64,000 nt of DNA from Phycisphaeraceae bacterium. Lineage in GTDB: Bacteria > Planctomycetota > Phycisphaerae > Phycisphaerales > Phycisphaeraceae. A model generated the notes under the pieces. The model did not search any database and had not been told where the DNA came from. It saw only the letters and a list, made by a program, of their open reading frames with translations. The number at the start of each line of letters is the position of its first letter. The stretch's first letter is position 1. Location: NCBI GenBank assembly GCA_040222855.1, contig JAVKCD010000019.1, positions 418,912 to 482,911 of the forward strand, read 5' to 3'. Of the stretch, positions 16,091 through 23,714 are shown one piece after another. Both the position numbers and the translations under genes were made by a program.

Positions 16091-17185
16091 TTGAACGAAG
16101 AAGCCCAACTCAAACCCGTCAAGCCCCAACAAGGCCGACCCCTCTACGAAACCGTCAAAGAGGCCGTCATCGCCGCGATCGACTCCGGGGTCTTCAAAGC
16201 CGGTGAACGCATCCCCTCCACCAAAGAGCTCAGCCAGCAACTCTCCGTCTCCCTCGTCACCGCCCACCGCGCCCTCCAGGACCTCGTCACCATCGGCATC
16301 CTCGACCGCCGACAGGGACGCGGAACCTTCGTCATCGACCGAAAAGATCGACCCCGGCAGCTCCGACGCATCGGCGTCCTCTTCTCCGAACAGGCCTCCA
16401 TCGCCGATTTCTACCACTCGCAAATCCTCGAAGGCATCCGCCAACGCGCCGACGACTGCCTCATCGAACCCACCATCCTCCCCTGGGGAACCCGCCAACC
16501 CCCCAACTGCAAGGGCTTTCTCCTCATCAACCCACAGGAAGAACAAGTCCGACGACTCACCTCAGAAATCGACGGCAGAGCCCCCCTGCTCGTCATCGGC
16601 GCCAAGTCCGCCGTCTCTTCCATCGCCTCCGTCGGCATCGACAACCACGACGTCAGCCGCCAGGCCGTCGAATACCTCCACCACCTGGGACACACCCGCA
16701 TCGGCTACATAGGCGGAATGACCGACCTCTCCGACACCCGCGACCGACGCCGCGGATTCGAGGAAATCTGTCAACGCCTCGACATCGACACCGACAACAC
16801 CCTCCTCCTCGAAGCCGACTCCTGGCGGCTCTCCGCCGACGAAAAATCACGCCTCACCGACATGCTCAACGCTGAGGACCGGCCCACCGCCGTCTTCGCC
16901 GCCGGCTACTACCTCGCTCTCGACCTCTACGAAGTCGCCGCCCGCGCCGGACTCGCCGTCCCCGAGCAACTCTCCGTCGTCGCCGTCGATGACCCCCCCT
17001 CCGCCGAACACCTCTCCCCACGACTCACCACCATCCACCAGCCCCTCGTCGACCTCGGCCGTGTCGCCGTCGACACCATGGTCCGACTCCTCGATGGCGG
17101 GGCCACCCCCACCGTCGCCGACACCGTCCTGCGAACCCACCTCATCGCCCGAGACTCCGCAGCCAACGCACCCTCTCAGGGTTAA
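16091..17185 (+). CDS. GntR-HTH / LacI-type chimeric transcription regulator
   Basis: 364 residues. Residues about 15-80 are a GntR winged helix (LYETVKEAVIAAIDSGVF, IPSTKELSQQLSVSLVTAHRAL, GILDRRQGRGTFV). Residues about 90-355 are a type I periplasmic-binding fold as in LacI and AraR (VGIDNHDVSRQAVEYL, HTRIGYIGG, LSVVAVDD and HLSPRLTTIHQP). Such chimeras bind a sugar or related inducer. No ATG is available at the N-terminus; the TTG at 16091 is chosen, 19 bases after the glycosidase stop. It is the last gene of the operon and is the best candidate to bind the palindromes found in this locus. Confidence 0.88.
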   Translation: MNEEAQLKPVKPQQGRPLYETVKEAVIAAIDSGVFKAGERIPSTKELSQQLSVSLVTAHRALQDLVTIGILDRRQGRGTFVIDRKDRPRQLRRIGVLFSEQASIADFYHSQILEGIRQRADDCLIEPTILPWGTRQPPNCKGFLLINPQEEQVRRLTSEIDGRAPLLVIGAKSAVSSIASVGIDNHDVSRQAVEYLHHLGHTRIGYIGGMTDLSDTRDRRRGFEEICQRLDIDTDNTLLLEADSWRLSADEKSRLTDMLNAEDRPTAVFAAGYYLALDLYEVAARAGLAVPEQLSVVAVDDPPSAEHLSPRLTTIHQPLVDLGRVAVDTMVRLLDGGATPTVADTVLRTHLIARDSAANAPSQG

Positions 17186-17221
17186 CCCCACCCAGCTACC
17201 CCACAAACGACAACCCCCGCC

Positions 17222-17245
17222 AATCGCCACCCAATCGTGGCGATT
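17222..17245 (+). terminator. Hairpin after the regulator gene
   Basis: AATCGCCAC and GTGGCGATT form a perfect 9-bp stem with a 6-base loop, 37 bases after the regulator stop codon. No T-run follows, so it may be a factor-assisted end or a 3' stabiliser. Confidence 0.5.
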
Positions 17246-17377
17246 CCTCTAGCCTCCCCTCAAACACAGGCTATGCTTACTGGTTGCTAAGTGCTGATCA
17301 GTATAAGACTTGAAAGACTTAACGCGAACAAAACACCACCACGATTTTCTCTGGCTTTTACCCGCAACCGGTGGTAG

Positions 17378-17387
17378 CTTATATAAG
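17378..17387. promoter_or_regulatory. CTTATATAAG palindrome upstream of a PEP-CTERM gene
   Basis: This 10-base palindrome shares CTTATRTAAG with the 14-base palindrome at 12750-12763. It also contains TATATAA and could simply be a -10 region. Confidence 0.3.
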
Positions 17388-17521
17388 TATCCTTTGGGCT
17401 GGCGCTCAACCCGCCGCCCCATGCTCTCGTTTGCTCAACTGATTCCCGCCCACAGTCACCGGGCCAAGAGTACCGAAACCCATGACCCCGTCCCCCGCTT
17501 TTTCTTCCCAGGAGGTTTGAG

Positions 17522-19123
17522 ATGAAAGCACGCAAGACATCAGCCCTGCTCGCCGTGGCCCTCACCGCCACACCCGCCCTCGCGCAAGTCACGTTCAACC
17601 AGCGAACGGCCATCGAGGTCAGCGCCGCAGGAGCCCTTGTTAATTCCGGCAACCCGTTTATCGGATTGATCCCCGCCGACCCCTCGATCTATGTGGGGCG
17701 CCCCATTACCGTCGCTTGGGACGGAAGCACCGCGTACATCGCAGGCATCGAGAATGCTGGACTTGGCGGGCAGACCGCTAACACCGGCATCGTTGAAGTG
17801 ACCAACGCCGGAGCAGCCGTCAATCTAACAGCGGGAACATACGGCACACCCTTTGCCAAGGTCCAAGGCAGCGCCTTCATTGGTTTCAACGACATCGATA
17901 TCCAAGGCGACCGCCTCATCGCAGGGTACGAAGGTGCTGGCTCTACGCCCCCCTTCAGTATCTGGGATGTCTCGACAAGCTCACCGAGCCAGGTCGGAGC
18001 GGGCAGCAATGAACAGTCTGGCCGAGGCGTAGCATTCGACCCCGGCTTCGGCGGAGCAGGTGCTGGCGCAGCTTGGATCTCATTCGGCGTTGGCTTCACG
18101 CTCGGACGTGGTCTCCACGACCCAATCACCGGCGACCTCATCGATACGCTTGCCGATGGTGTCGTGCAGGCTGGCAACCAAGACCCCGCAGCTTTTCCGG
18201 GCGATCCGCCGGTCACCGATCCCGGCGAAGTCTTCGAAACCAACCGCGAACTCGACTTCGGACCCAATGGCGACATCTACATCCGCCACAACAACTTCCT
18301 CGATCGTGGCGTCCGCGACTCGGCTGGGACCGTCTCCTCGGTCACCCGCATCGACCTCGGCGAGCCCCAGGGCGACTTCTTTGTCGGCCAGAACCTCGAG
18401 TACGTCGTGATGGGTGAAGAATCCGATATCTCCGATGACTTCGTCCTCTATAACAGCCGCTACCGCGATGTGAACTCAGTGAGTGAGTTCACGCCTCTGC
18501 ACCTGAGCTTTGCTGATGCTGTGAAGGCGGTTGATCCCAGTGGCAATGCCGTCGATGTCCAGTTCAACTTCCTCGTCGATGGCGGGGCCGGTGACCTGAC
18601 ACCCGGCGTTCAGGACCCCATCTACGACTTCTCCTACGACCCGGTGACTCAATCACTGGCCATCCTCGAGTTCGGCCGTGGCATCATCCACATCTTCGAC
18701 CTCGACACCGGCGGCGAAGGTCTCTTCGGCGACTACGACGACTCAGGAATCCTCGACGAGCCCGACATCAACCTCCTCACCGCCGCCATCCGCGCCGGGT
18801 CCACTGACCTCGACTTCGACGCCGACAGCTCCGGCACCATCGACGCGGATGACCTCAACGAGTGGGTCACCGTCCTCTTCGGGACCTTCCTCGGCGACGC
18901 CAACCTCGACGGCAACGTCGACCTCATCGACCTCTCCGCCCTCGCCTCCAACTTTGGCGGAACCGCCGGTTGGGCTGGCGGAAACTTCAACACCGACACC
19001 ATCGTCGACCTGATCGACCTCTCACTCCTCGCCTCTAACTTCGGCTCGACCACGACCATCCCCGAGCCGGCCGCTATCAGCCTCCTCGGCCTCGGCGCCC
19101 TCGCCATTGGTCGCCGTCGCTGA
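17522..19123 (+). CDS. Secreted PEP-CTERM protein with dockerin-like repeats
   Basis: 533 residues. The signal peptide ends near TPALAQ. The first 380 residues are beta-rich and have no recognised domain. Residues about 395-510 contain paired calcium-loop repeats of the dockerin/EF-hand type (DYDDSGILDEPD, DADSSGTIDADD, GDANLDGNVDLIDLS). The end IPEPAAISLLGLGALAIGRRR is a PEP-CTERM signal: the PEP motif, a hydrophobic helix and arginines. It should be exported, processed by an exosortase and displayed at the surface or in exopolymer. AGGAGG precedes the ATG. The repeat block is nearly the same as in the protein at 23.7-26.4 kb. No enzyme function is evident. Confidence 0.85.
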   Translation: MKARKTSALLAVALTATPALAQVTFNQRTAIEVSAAGALVNSGNPFIGLIPADPSIYVGRPITVAWDGSTAYIAGIENAGLGGQTANTGIVEVTNAGAAVNLTAGTYGTPFAKVQGSAFIGFNDIDIQGDRLIAGYEGAGSTPPFSIWDVSTSSPSQVGAGSNEQSGRGVAFDPGFGGAGAGAAWISFGVGFTLGRGLHDPITGDLIDTLADGVVQAGNQDPAAFPGDPPVTDPGEVFETNRELDFGPNGDIYIRHNNFLDRGVRDSAGTVSSVTRIDLGEPQGDFFVGQNLEYVVMGEESDISDDFVLYNSRYRDVNSVSEFTPLHLSFADAVKAVDPSGNAVDVQFNFLVDGGAGDLTPGVQDPIYDFSYDPVTQSLAILEFGRGIIHIFDLDTGGEGLFGDYDDSGILDEPDINLLTAAIRAGSTDLDFDADSSGTIDADDLNEWVTVLFGTFLGDANLDGNVDLIDLSALASNFGGTAGWAGGNFNTDTIVDLIDLSLLASNFGSTTTIPEPAAISLLGLGALAIGRRR

Positions 19124-19140
19124 CCCTTACGAAACACTCA

Positions 19141-19168
19141 CTCATCGAGGCGGAAACGCCTCGATGAG
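19141..19168 (+). terminator. Strong hairpin after the PEP-CTERM gene
   Basis: CTCATCGAGGCG and CGCCTCGATGAG form a perfect 12-bp stem capped by a GAAA tetraloop, 17 bases after the stop codon. The following bases are ACTTTG rather than a full T-run. Confidence 0.65.
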
Positions 19169-19228
19169 ACTTTGCCCACAAACCGACAACATCCAAGACC
19201 CGTTATCCACACATCCCAGGAGCGTGCT

Positions 19229-20161
19229 ATGTCACAGCCCACCCCACGCCGCACCCACGGCTTCACCCTCATCGAACTTCTGGTGGTCATCTCCATCATC
19301 GCACTCCTCATCGGCATACTCCTGCCAGCGCTTGGCGCAGCACGCAACACCGCGAGAAACATGGGATGCCTCAGCAACAACCGACAACTTGTGATCGCGC
19401 TCTACGCCTACGCTGTAGATAACGACTCATCCTTCCCGGACAATACCGCTGGCGGCACCATCTCTTGGTATGACCTGGAACGCCTTGGACAATACCTGCC
19501 CGGAGAACTTGAGAGTGACGCCAATCAGACGATTGTTGGCGGAGCCATGGTCTGCCCAAGCGATCGCGGTCCCCAAGGAACCGATGCCCAAAGCAACGAC
19601 ATGGAAATCGGACGCTCCTATGCTATGAATATTTTTGGAACCGCAAGGGCAGCCGCACTGATGGGCGGGATCAGCGGAACCTCCGAAGATGCCGTTGTAC
19701 AAGCAGGAATGAACTTCAACGCAGACAGCAACAATGCCAGCAGCGTCATGCTGATTTCAGAAGCCTGGTCCGAAGACTTTGAAGGTGAACGTGCAACCAC
19801 ACGCTCCACCATCGGCGAAGAAGCTGGCTACGCCATTCCATGGAGTGGTATCGTCAACGGTTCACAACGTATCCCAGGGGCCATGGGGCTCAGATGGGTC
19901 GGCTTCGACGGATTTAGTGTCGGCAACTTCCAAGGCTGGAGTGGTATAGCCACAGCAACAGAACTCGACTGGACCCGTCACGGGGGCAACAATGATCCCT
20001 CGACCGTGACGCCCGGAGCCAGCATCAACATCGGCTATGCCGATGGTCATGGGGCCTCGAAAGCTGCTGGTAGCCTGGTCACCGAAGTCAGAGGCGGAAC
20101 ACCAGCCAGTACCTTCGATGCCATGTGGACCCCCGTCGATAAGACGCTCGAAGGCAACTAA
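19229..20161 (+). CDS. Pseudopilin-like protein, H-X9-DG type
   Basis: 310 residues. A short leader [11 protein letters not shown] is followed by [20 protein letters not shown], the prepilin cleavage and methylation motif with Glu5. A globular domain follows, ending in [12 protein letters not shown], which matches the C-terminal DG block of planctomycete pseudopilin-like proteins. Such proteins are cut by a prepilin peptidase and may join a type II secretion-like or pilus-like fibre. CAGGAG lies before the ATG. It lies just downstream of a dockerin PEP-CTERM gene, a pairing repeated in mirror image at 23.7-27.6 kb. Confidence 0.85.
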   Translation: MSQPTPRRTHGFTLIELLVVISIIALLIGILLPALGAARNTARNMGCLSNNRQLVIALYAYAVDNDSSFPDNTAGGTISWYDLERLGQYLPGELESDANQTIVGGAMVCPSDRGPQGTDAQSNDMEIGRSYAMNIFGTARAAALMGGISGTSEDAVVQAGMNFNADSNNASSVMLISEAWSEDFEGERATTRSTIGEEAGYAIPWSGIVNGSQRIPGAMGLRWVGFDGFSVGNFQGWSGIATATELDWTRHGGNNDPSTVTPGASINIGYADGHGASKAAGSLVTEVRGGTPASTFDAMWTPVDKTLEGN

Positions 20162-20188
20162 CCCCCCTCGAACTTTGTGACTCCCCCC

Positions 20189-20218
20189 AACGGGCCAACG
20201 CCCTCGCGTCGGCCCGTT
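20189..20218 (+). terminator. Hairpin after the pseudopilin-like gene
   Basis: AACGGGCC and GGCCCGTT form a perfect 8-bp stem with a 14-base loop, 28 bases after the stop codon. No clear T-run follows. Confidence 0.5.
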
Positions 20219-20229
20219 ATCATGCGCCA

Positions 20230-20237
20230 GTCTTATA
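20230..20237 (+). promoter_or_regulatory. Half-site GTCTTATA before the symporter gene
   Basis: GTCTTATA repeats the left arm of the palindrome at 12750-12763 and lies 42 bases before the symporter start. It may be an operator half-site. Confidence 0.3.
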
Positions 20238-20278
20238 GTTCTTCTGTCTCAACACCCCAAAACTGATACCTTCCTCCC

Positions 20279-22084
20279 ATGATGACCACCACGCTCCTCG
20301 CGCAGGCCACCGACCCGCACACCAACGGTTCCATCGCAGGACACTTCACCTGGATCGACTGGGCCGTCGTCATCGGATACCTCGCCATCACCACAATCCT
20401 CGGCGGACTCCTCGCCGGAAAACAGGCCACCGTCAAGGACTTCTTCCTAGGCGGAAGAAAACTCCCCTGGTACGCCGTCGCCGGCTCCTCCATCGCCACC
20501 GAAATCTCCGCCGTCACCTTCGTCGGAGCACCCGCCATCGTCTACGGACTCGGCGGAAACTTCACCTACCTCCAACTCGGACTCGTCGGCGTCCTCATCG
20601 CACGGCTCATCGTCGCCTTCGTCCTCGTCCCCGCCTACTACAGAAACGAGATCTACTCTCCCTACGACTACATGGGCAACCAACTCGGCGAATCCGCCAA
20701 GTGGGTCACCACCGCACTCTTCTCCCTCGGCGGGGTCCTCGGACAATCCGCCCGCGTCTACCTCACCGCCGTCATCCTCGAACTCGTCATGGCCGAACAA
20801 CTCGCCCAGATCGAGAGCTACACCGGCATCGACCCACTCATCACCGCCATCGGCATCATCGGATTCGTCGCCATCGCCTGGACCATCATGGGCGGCATCG
20901 CCACCGTCATCTGGACTGACGTCGTCCTCTTTATCGTCTTCGTCGTCGGCGGACTCACAGCCCTCTTCACCATCATCGGACGACTCCCCGACGGCCTCGA
21001 ACAACTCATCACCGTCGCCGACGACGCCGGCAAGTGGAAGCTCTGGGACCTCGAGTGGGACGCCACCAAAGAGTTCACCATCTACACCGCCGCCTTCGCC
21101 TCCGTCTTCGGCAACGTAGGCGTCTACGGCACCGATCAGCTCATGGCCCAACGCATCTTCTGCTGCAAAAACCAACGCGAAGCCAAGATCGCCGTCCTCG
21201 CCGCCTACGCCGGACAGGTCATCACCGCCATCATGCTCGCCGTCGGCGCAGGCCTCTACGTCTTCTACCAGCAGTTCCCCCTCGTCGGCGAAGCCAAACG
21301 ACGCGTCGAAGAAGTCGGCGACGGCATCTTCCCCATCTTCATCCTCTCCGAACTCCCCACAGGCGTCACAGGACTCATCATCGCCGGCATCTTCGCCGCA
21401 GCCATCTCATCACTCGACTCCATCCTCGCCGCCCTCTCACAGACCACCATGTCCGTGACCTATCTCCGCTGGCGACACAAACAAGGCCACGATATCGAAG
21501 AACACGGCAAAGAAGCCGTCTTCATCTCACGACTCCTCGTCGTCTTCTGGGGCGTCGTCCTCTGCCTCGCCGCCTACGTCGTCAAAATCGCACAGGACGA
21601 GTTCTCCATCCCCATCCTCTCCCTCGCACTCGGACTCGCCTCCTACTCCACCGGCTCACTCCTCGCCGCCTTCCTCCTCGGCTTCCTGCCCCTCAGAGTC
21701 ACCGGCTACGGCCTCGTCTTCTCCGCACCTCTCTCCGTCATGATGATCTTCGCCGTCGTCTGGCACGAACCCTGGTCCATCAACACCAACATCGCCGCCG
21801 GCGTGATACTCGTTGCCGCATGGATCATCGCAGCCCTCGCTGGCCAACCCGAACGACGAAACATCCGACTCGCCAAAACACCCATCATCCTCTTTGGTGC
21901 CGTCCTGATGTGGTATCTCGCCGAGTACGGCTACTTCATGATCGATGGCGAACGCGACACCGTCGCCTGGCCATGGTGGGCCGTCATCGGCTTCTTCACC
22001 GCCTTCATCTTCGGATACCTCCTCGCCGATCCCAAAACCGAGCAGGTCCCCGCTGACCAACCCCAACCCGCCAACCCCACGTGA
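20279..22084 (+). CDS. Sodium:solute symporter (SSS family)
   Basis: 601 residues with about 14 hydrophobic helices. DWAVVIGYLAITTILGGLLA, VKDFFLGGRKLPWYAVAGS, the IATEISAVTFVGAPA region and AAISSLDSILAALSQTT are typical sodium:solute symporter blocks; a serine in the last forms part of the sodium site. It imports a small solute with sodium. It is translationally coupled to a D-Ala-D-Ala dipeptidase (stop and GTG start overlap) and followed by a ROK kinase, so the cargo is likely a cell-wall-derived amino sugar or peptide. Two adjacent ATGs (20279 and 20282) are equally possible. Confidence 0.88.
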   Translation: MMTTTLLAQATDPHTNGSIAGHFTWIDWAVVIGYLAITTILGGLLAGKQATVKDFFLGGRKLPWYAVAGSSIATEISAVTFVGAPAIVYGLGGNFTYLQLGLVGVLIARLIVAFVLVPAYYRNEIYSPYDYMGNQLGESAKWVTTALFSLGGVLGQSARVYLTAVILELVMAEQLAQIESYTGIDPLITAIGIIGFVAIAWTIMGGIATVIWTDVVLFIVFVVGGLTALFTIIGRLPDGLEQLITVADDAGKWKLWDLEWDATKEFTIYTAAFASVFGNVGVYGTDQLMAQRIFCCKNQREAKIAVLAAYAGQVITAIMLAVGAGLYVFYQQFPLVGEAKRRVEEVGDGIFPIFILSELPTGVTGLIIAGIFAAAISSLDSILAALSQTTMSVTYLRWRHKQGHDIEEHGKEAVFISRLLVVFWGVVLCLAAYVVKIAQDEFSIPILSLALGLASYSTGSLLAAFLLGFLPLRVTGYGLVFSAPLSVMMIFAVVWHEPWSINTNIAAGVILVAAWIIAALAGQPERRNIRLAKTPIILFGAVLMWYLAEYGYFMIDGERDTVAWPWWAVIGFFTAFIFGYLLADPKTEQVPADQPQPANPT

Positions 22085-22749
22085 GCACCCTCGGCCAACC
22101 CGACTTCACCCCCGTCCGACCCATCGCCGAGGTGATGGCCGAAGCCCTCCGCGCCACCCCACCCGCTGAAGAAGGCCCACTCAACACACCCGACCTCGTC
22201 GAACTCCGCAGCCTCTTCCCCTCACTCCACTACGGCAGCCGCTGCGCCACCGATCACGACTTCACCACCTTCGGCTACTTCCCCATCACCAAAGCCTTCG
22301 CCCAACGCACCCTCGCCAAAGCACTCGCCAAAGCCATCAAAACCCTCACCGCCCAAAACTTCGGCGTCATCGTCCACGACGCCTACCGACCCTGGCACCT
22401 CACCTACGTCTTCTGGCACGTGACCGCCGAAGAACACCACAACTTCGTCGCCAACCCCGCCCGCGGCTCTATGCACAACCGCGGACTCGCCGTCGACCTC
22501 TCCCTCTACGACCTCAAGACCAACCAACCCCTCGCCATGCCCTCCGAAGTCGATGAACTCTCCGAAAGAGCCTTCACCAACTACAACGAACCCGATCCCG
22601 AAAAACGACACCGCCGCGATGCCCTCCAGAACGCCATGACCGACGCCGGATTCGAATCCCTCATCGACGAATGGTGGCACTTCGCCTTCCGAACCAACCC
22701 ACCCTACCCCATCATGAACACGCCCATCGAGGCCATCAAGGTATCCTGA
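22081..22749 (+). CDS. D-alanyl-D-alanine dipeptidase, VanX/DdpX family
   Basis: 222 residues. The zinc and catalytic motifs of the family are intact: Arg103 in AYRP, S130-M-H132-N-R-G-L-A-V-D139 (SxHxxGxAxD) and E197-W-W-H200 (ExWH). The enzyme hydrolyses D-Ala-D-Ala, either to recycle peptidoglycan peptides or, in resistance clusters, to deplete precursors. No vanA/H genes are present, so recycling is more likely. No signal peptide, so cytoplasmic. It starts with GTG overlapping the symporter stop codon and is followed four bases later by the ROK gene. Confidence 0.9.
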   Translation: MSTLGQPDFTPVRPIAEVMAEALRATPPAEEGPLNTPDLVELRSLFPSLHYGSRCATDHDFTTFGYFPITKAFAQRTLAKALAKAIKTLTAQNFGVIVHDAYRPWHLTYVFWHVTAEEHHNFVANPARGSMHNRGLAVDLSLYDLKTNQPLAMPSEVDELSERAFTNYNEPDPEKRHRRDALQNAMTDAGFESLIDEWWHFAFRTNPPYPIMNTPIEAIKVS

Positions 22750-22753
22750 CACC

Positions 22754-23614
22754 GTGGCCACTCTGGGCATCGACATCGGCGGAACCTCCACCAAACTCGC
22801 CCTCCTCCAGGACGACCAGCCCCCCCACACCCTGCGCACCGATACCTACCGCGAACCCTCCAACAACCAACTCGCTAACGCCATCCGCGACACCATCGCA
22901 CAACTCCCCAAAGCATCTATCGACCGCGTCGGCGTCTGTGTCCCCGGTCCCCTCAGCAACGACGGCACCCTCGAAGCCGCCGCCAACCTCCCACACCTCA
23001 TCAACCAGAACATCCCCCGCTGGATCCAGACCACAACCCCCACCGCCACCCACATCATCGCCTGCACCGACGCCATCGCCGCCGCCATCGCCGACCACCG
23101 CGAACACCCCACCTCCGGCCGATCCCTCTACCTCTCCATCGGCACTGGCGTAGGCGGGGCCGTCCTCGACGCCGGCATCCCCCTCATCATTGCTCGCGGA
23201 ACACCCGGACACCTCGGACACATCGACGTCTCAGGCGGACAACCCGACGCACCCATCACCCCAGGTGCCGGCCGCGGCGCACTCGAAGCCTACATCGGCG
23301 CCCGAGGACTCCGCGACGACGGCGTCCCACTCGATACCCCCGAACAACTCAATGCAGCACAAACGCACCCCAGAGTCCTCGATGGCATCGACGCCCTCGC
23401 CCGCGGGCTCCGCATCTTCCTCGCCATCTTCCGTCCCAACGAAATCGTCTTCATGGGCGGAGTCGCCCCCCTCATCGAACACCACCTCGACCGAATCCTC
23501 AACCACACCCACACCGACCTCACCCCCGCCGCGCCCAAAGACTTCACAGTTCGCTTCACCCAGGTCGGCCGCTTCGCCGCAGCCATTGGCGCCGCCACCC
23601 ACGCCAACCAGTAA
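22754..23614 (+). CDS. ROK family sugar kinase
   Basis: 286 residues starting at GTG. The phosphate loop LGIDIGGTSTKLALL, the GVCVPGPL segment, the SIGTGVGGAVLDAG block and GHLGHIDV with a metal-site histidine fit ROK kinases. The full CxCGxxGC zinc motif is missing. It phosphorylates a hexose, probably an amino sugar such as N-acetylglucosamine given the neighbours. It is the last gene of a symporter-dipeptidase-kinase operon. Confidence 0.85.
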   Translation: MATLGIDIGGTSTKLALLQDDQPPHTLRTDTYREPSNNQLANAIRDTIAQLPKASIDRVGVCVPGPLSNDGTLEAAANLPHLINQNIPRWIQTTTPTATHIIACTDAIAAAIADHREHPTSGRSLYLSIGTGVGGAVLDAGIPLIIARGTPGHLGHIDVSGGQPDAPITPGAGRGALEAYIGARGLRDDGVPLDTPEQLNAAQTHPRVLDGIDALARGLRIFLAIFRPNEIVFMGGVAPLIEHHLDRILNHTHTDLTPAAPKDFTVRFTQVGRFAAAIGAATHANQ

Positions 23615-23620
23615 CGCACC

Positions 23621-23656
23621 ATAAAAAACAGCCCCGACGAATGACCGTCGGGGCTG
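23621..23656 (-). terminator. Intrinsic terminator of the minus-strand PEP-CTERM gene
   Basis: On the minus strand CAGCCCCGACG, a 6-base loop and CGTCGGGGCTG form an 11-bp stem followed by six T residues. It also separates the convergent ROK operon. Confidence 0.85.
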
Positions 23657-23714
23657 CGCTCGCACAGGATTCAGATCATCGGGCCAACAAGGCTCGATGA
23701 AGATTCAACAACAC

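Larger units (their letters stand above)
17186..17521 (+). other. Intergenic region with hairpin and promoter-like sites
   Basis: No gene is visible in these 336 bases. It contains a hairpin at 17222-17245, a TATAAGACTTGAAAGACTTA block at 17302-17321, a CTTATATAAG palindrome at 17378-17387 and an AGGAGG ribosome site just before 17522. The middle is clearly more AT-rich than the neighbours, as expected for a promoter region of the secreted protein that follows. Confidence 0.6.

Noticed and set aside
19203-19211. A perfect DnaA box TTATCCACA.
   Set aside because: It is a single copy between two genes with no cluster of further boxes, so it is not evidence for an origin here.
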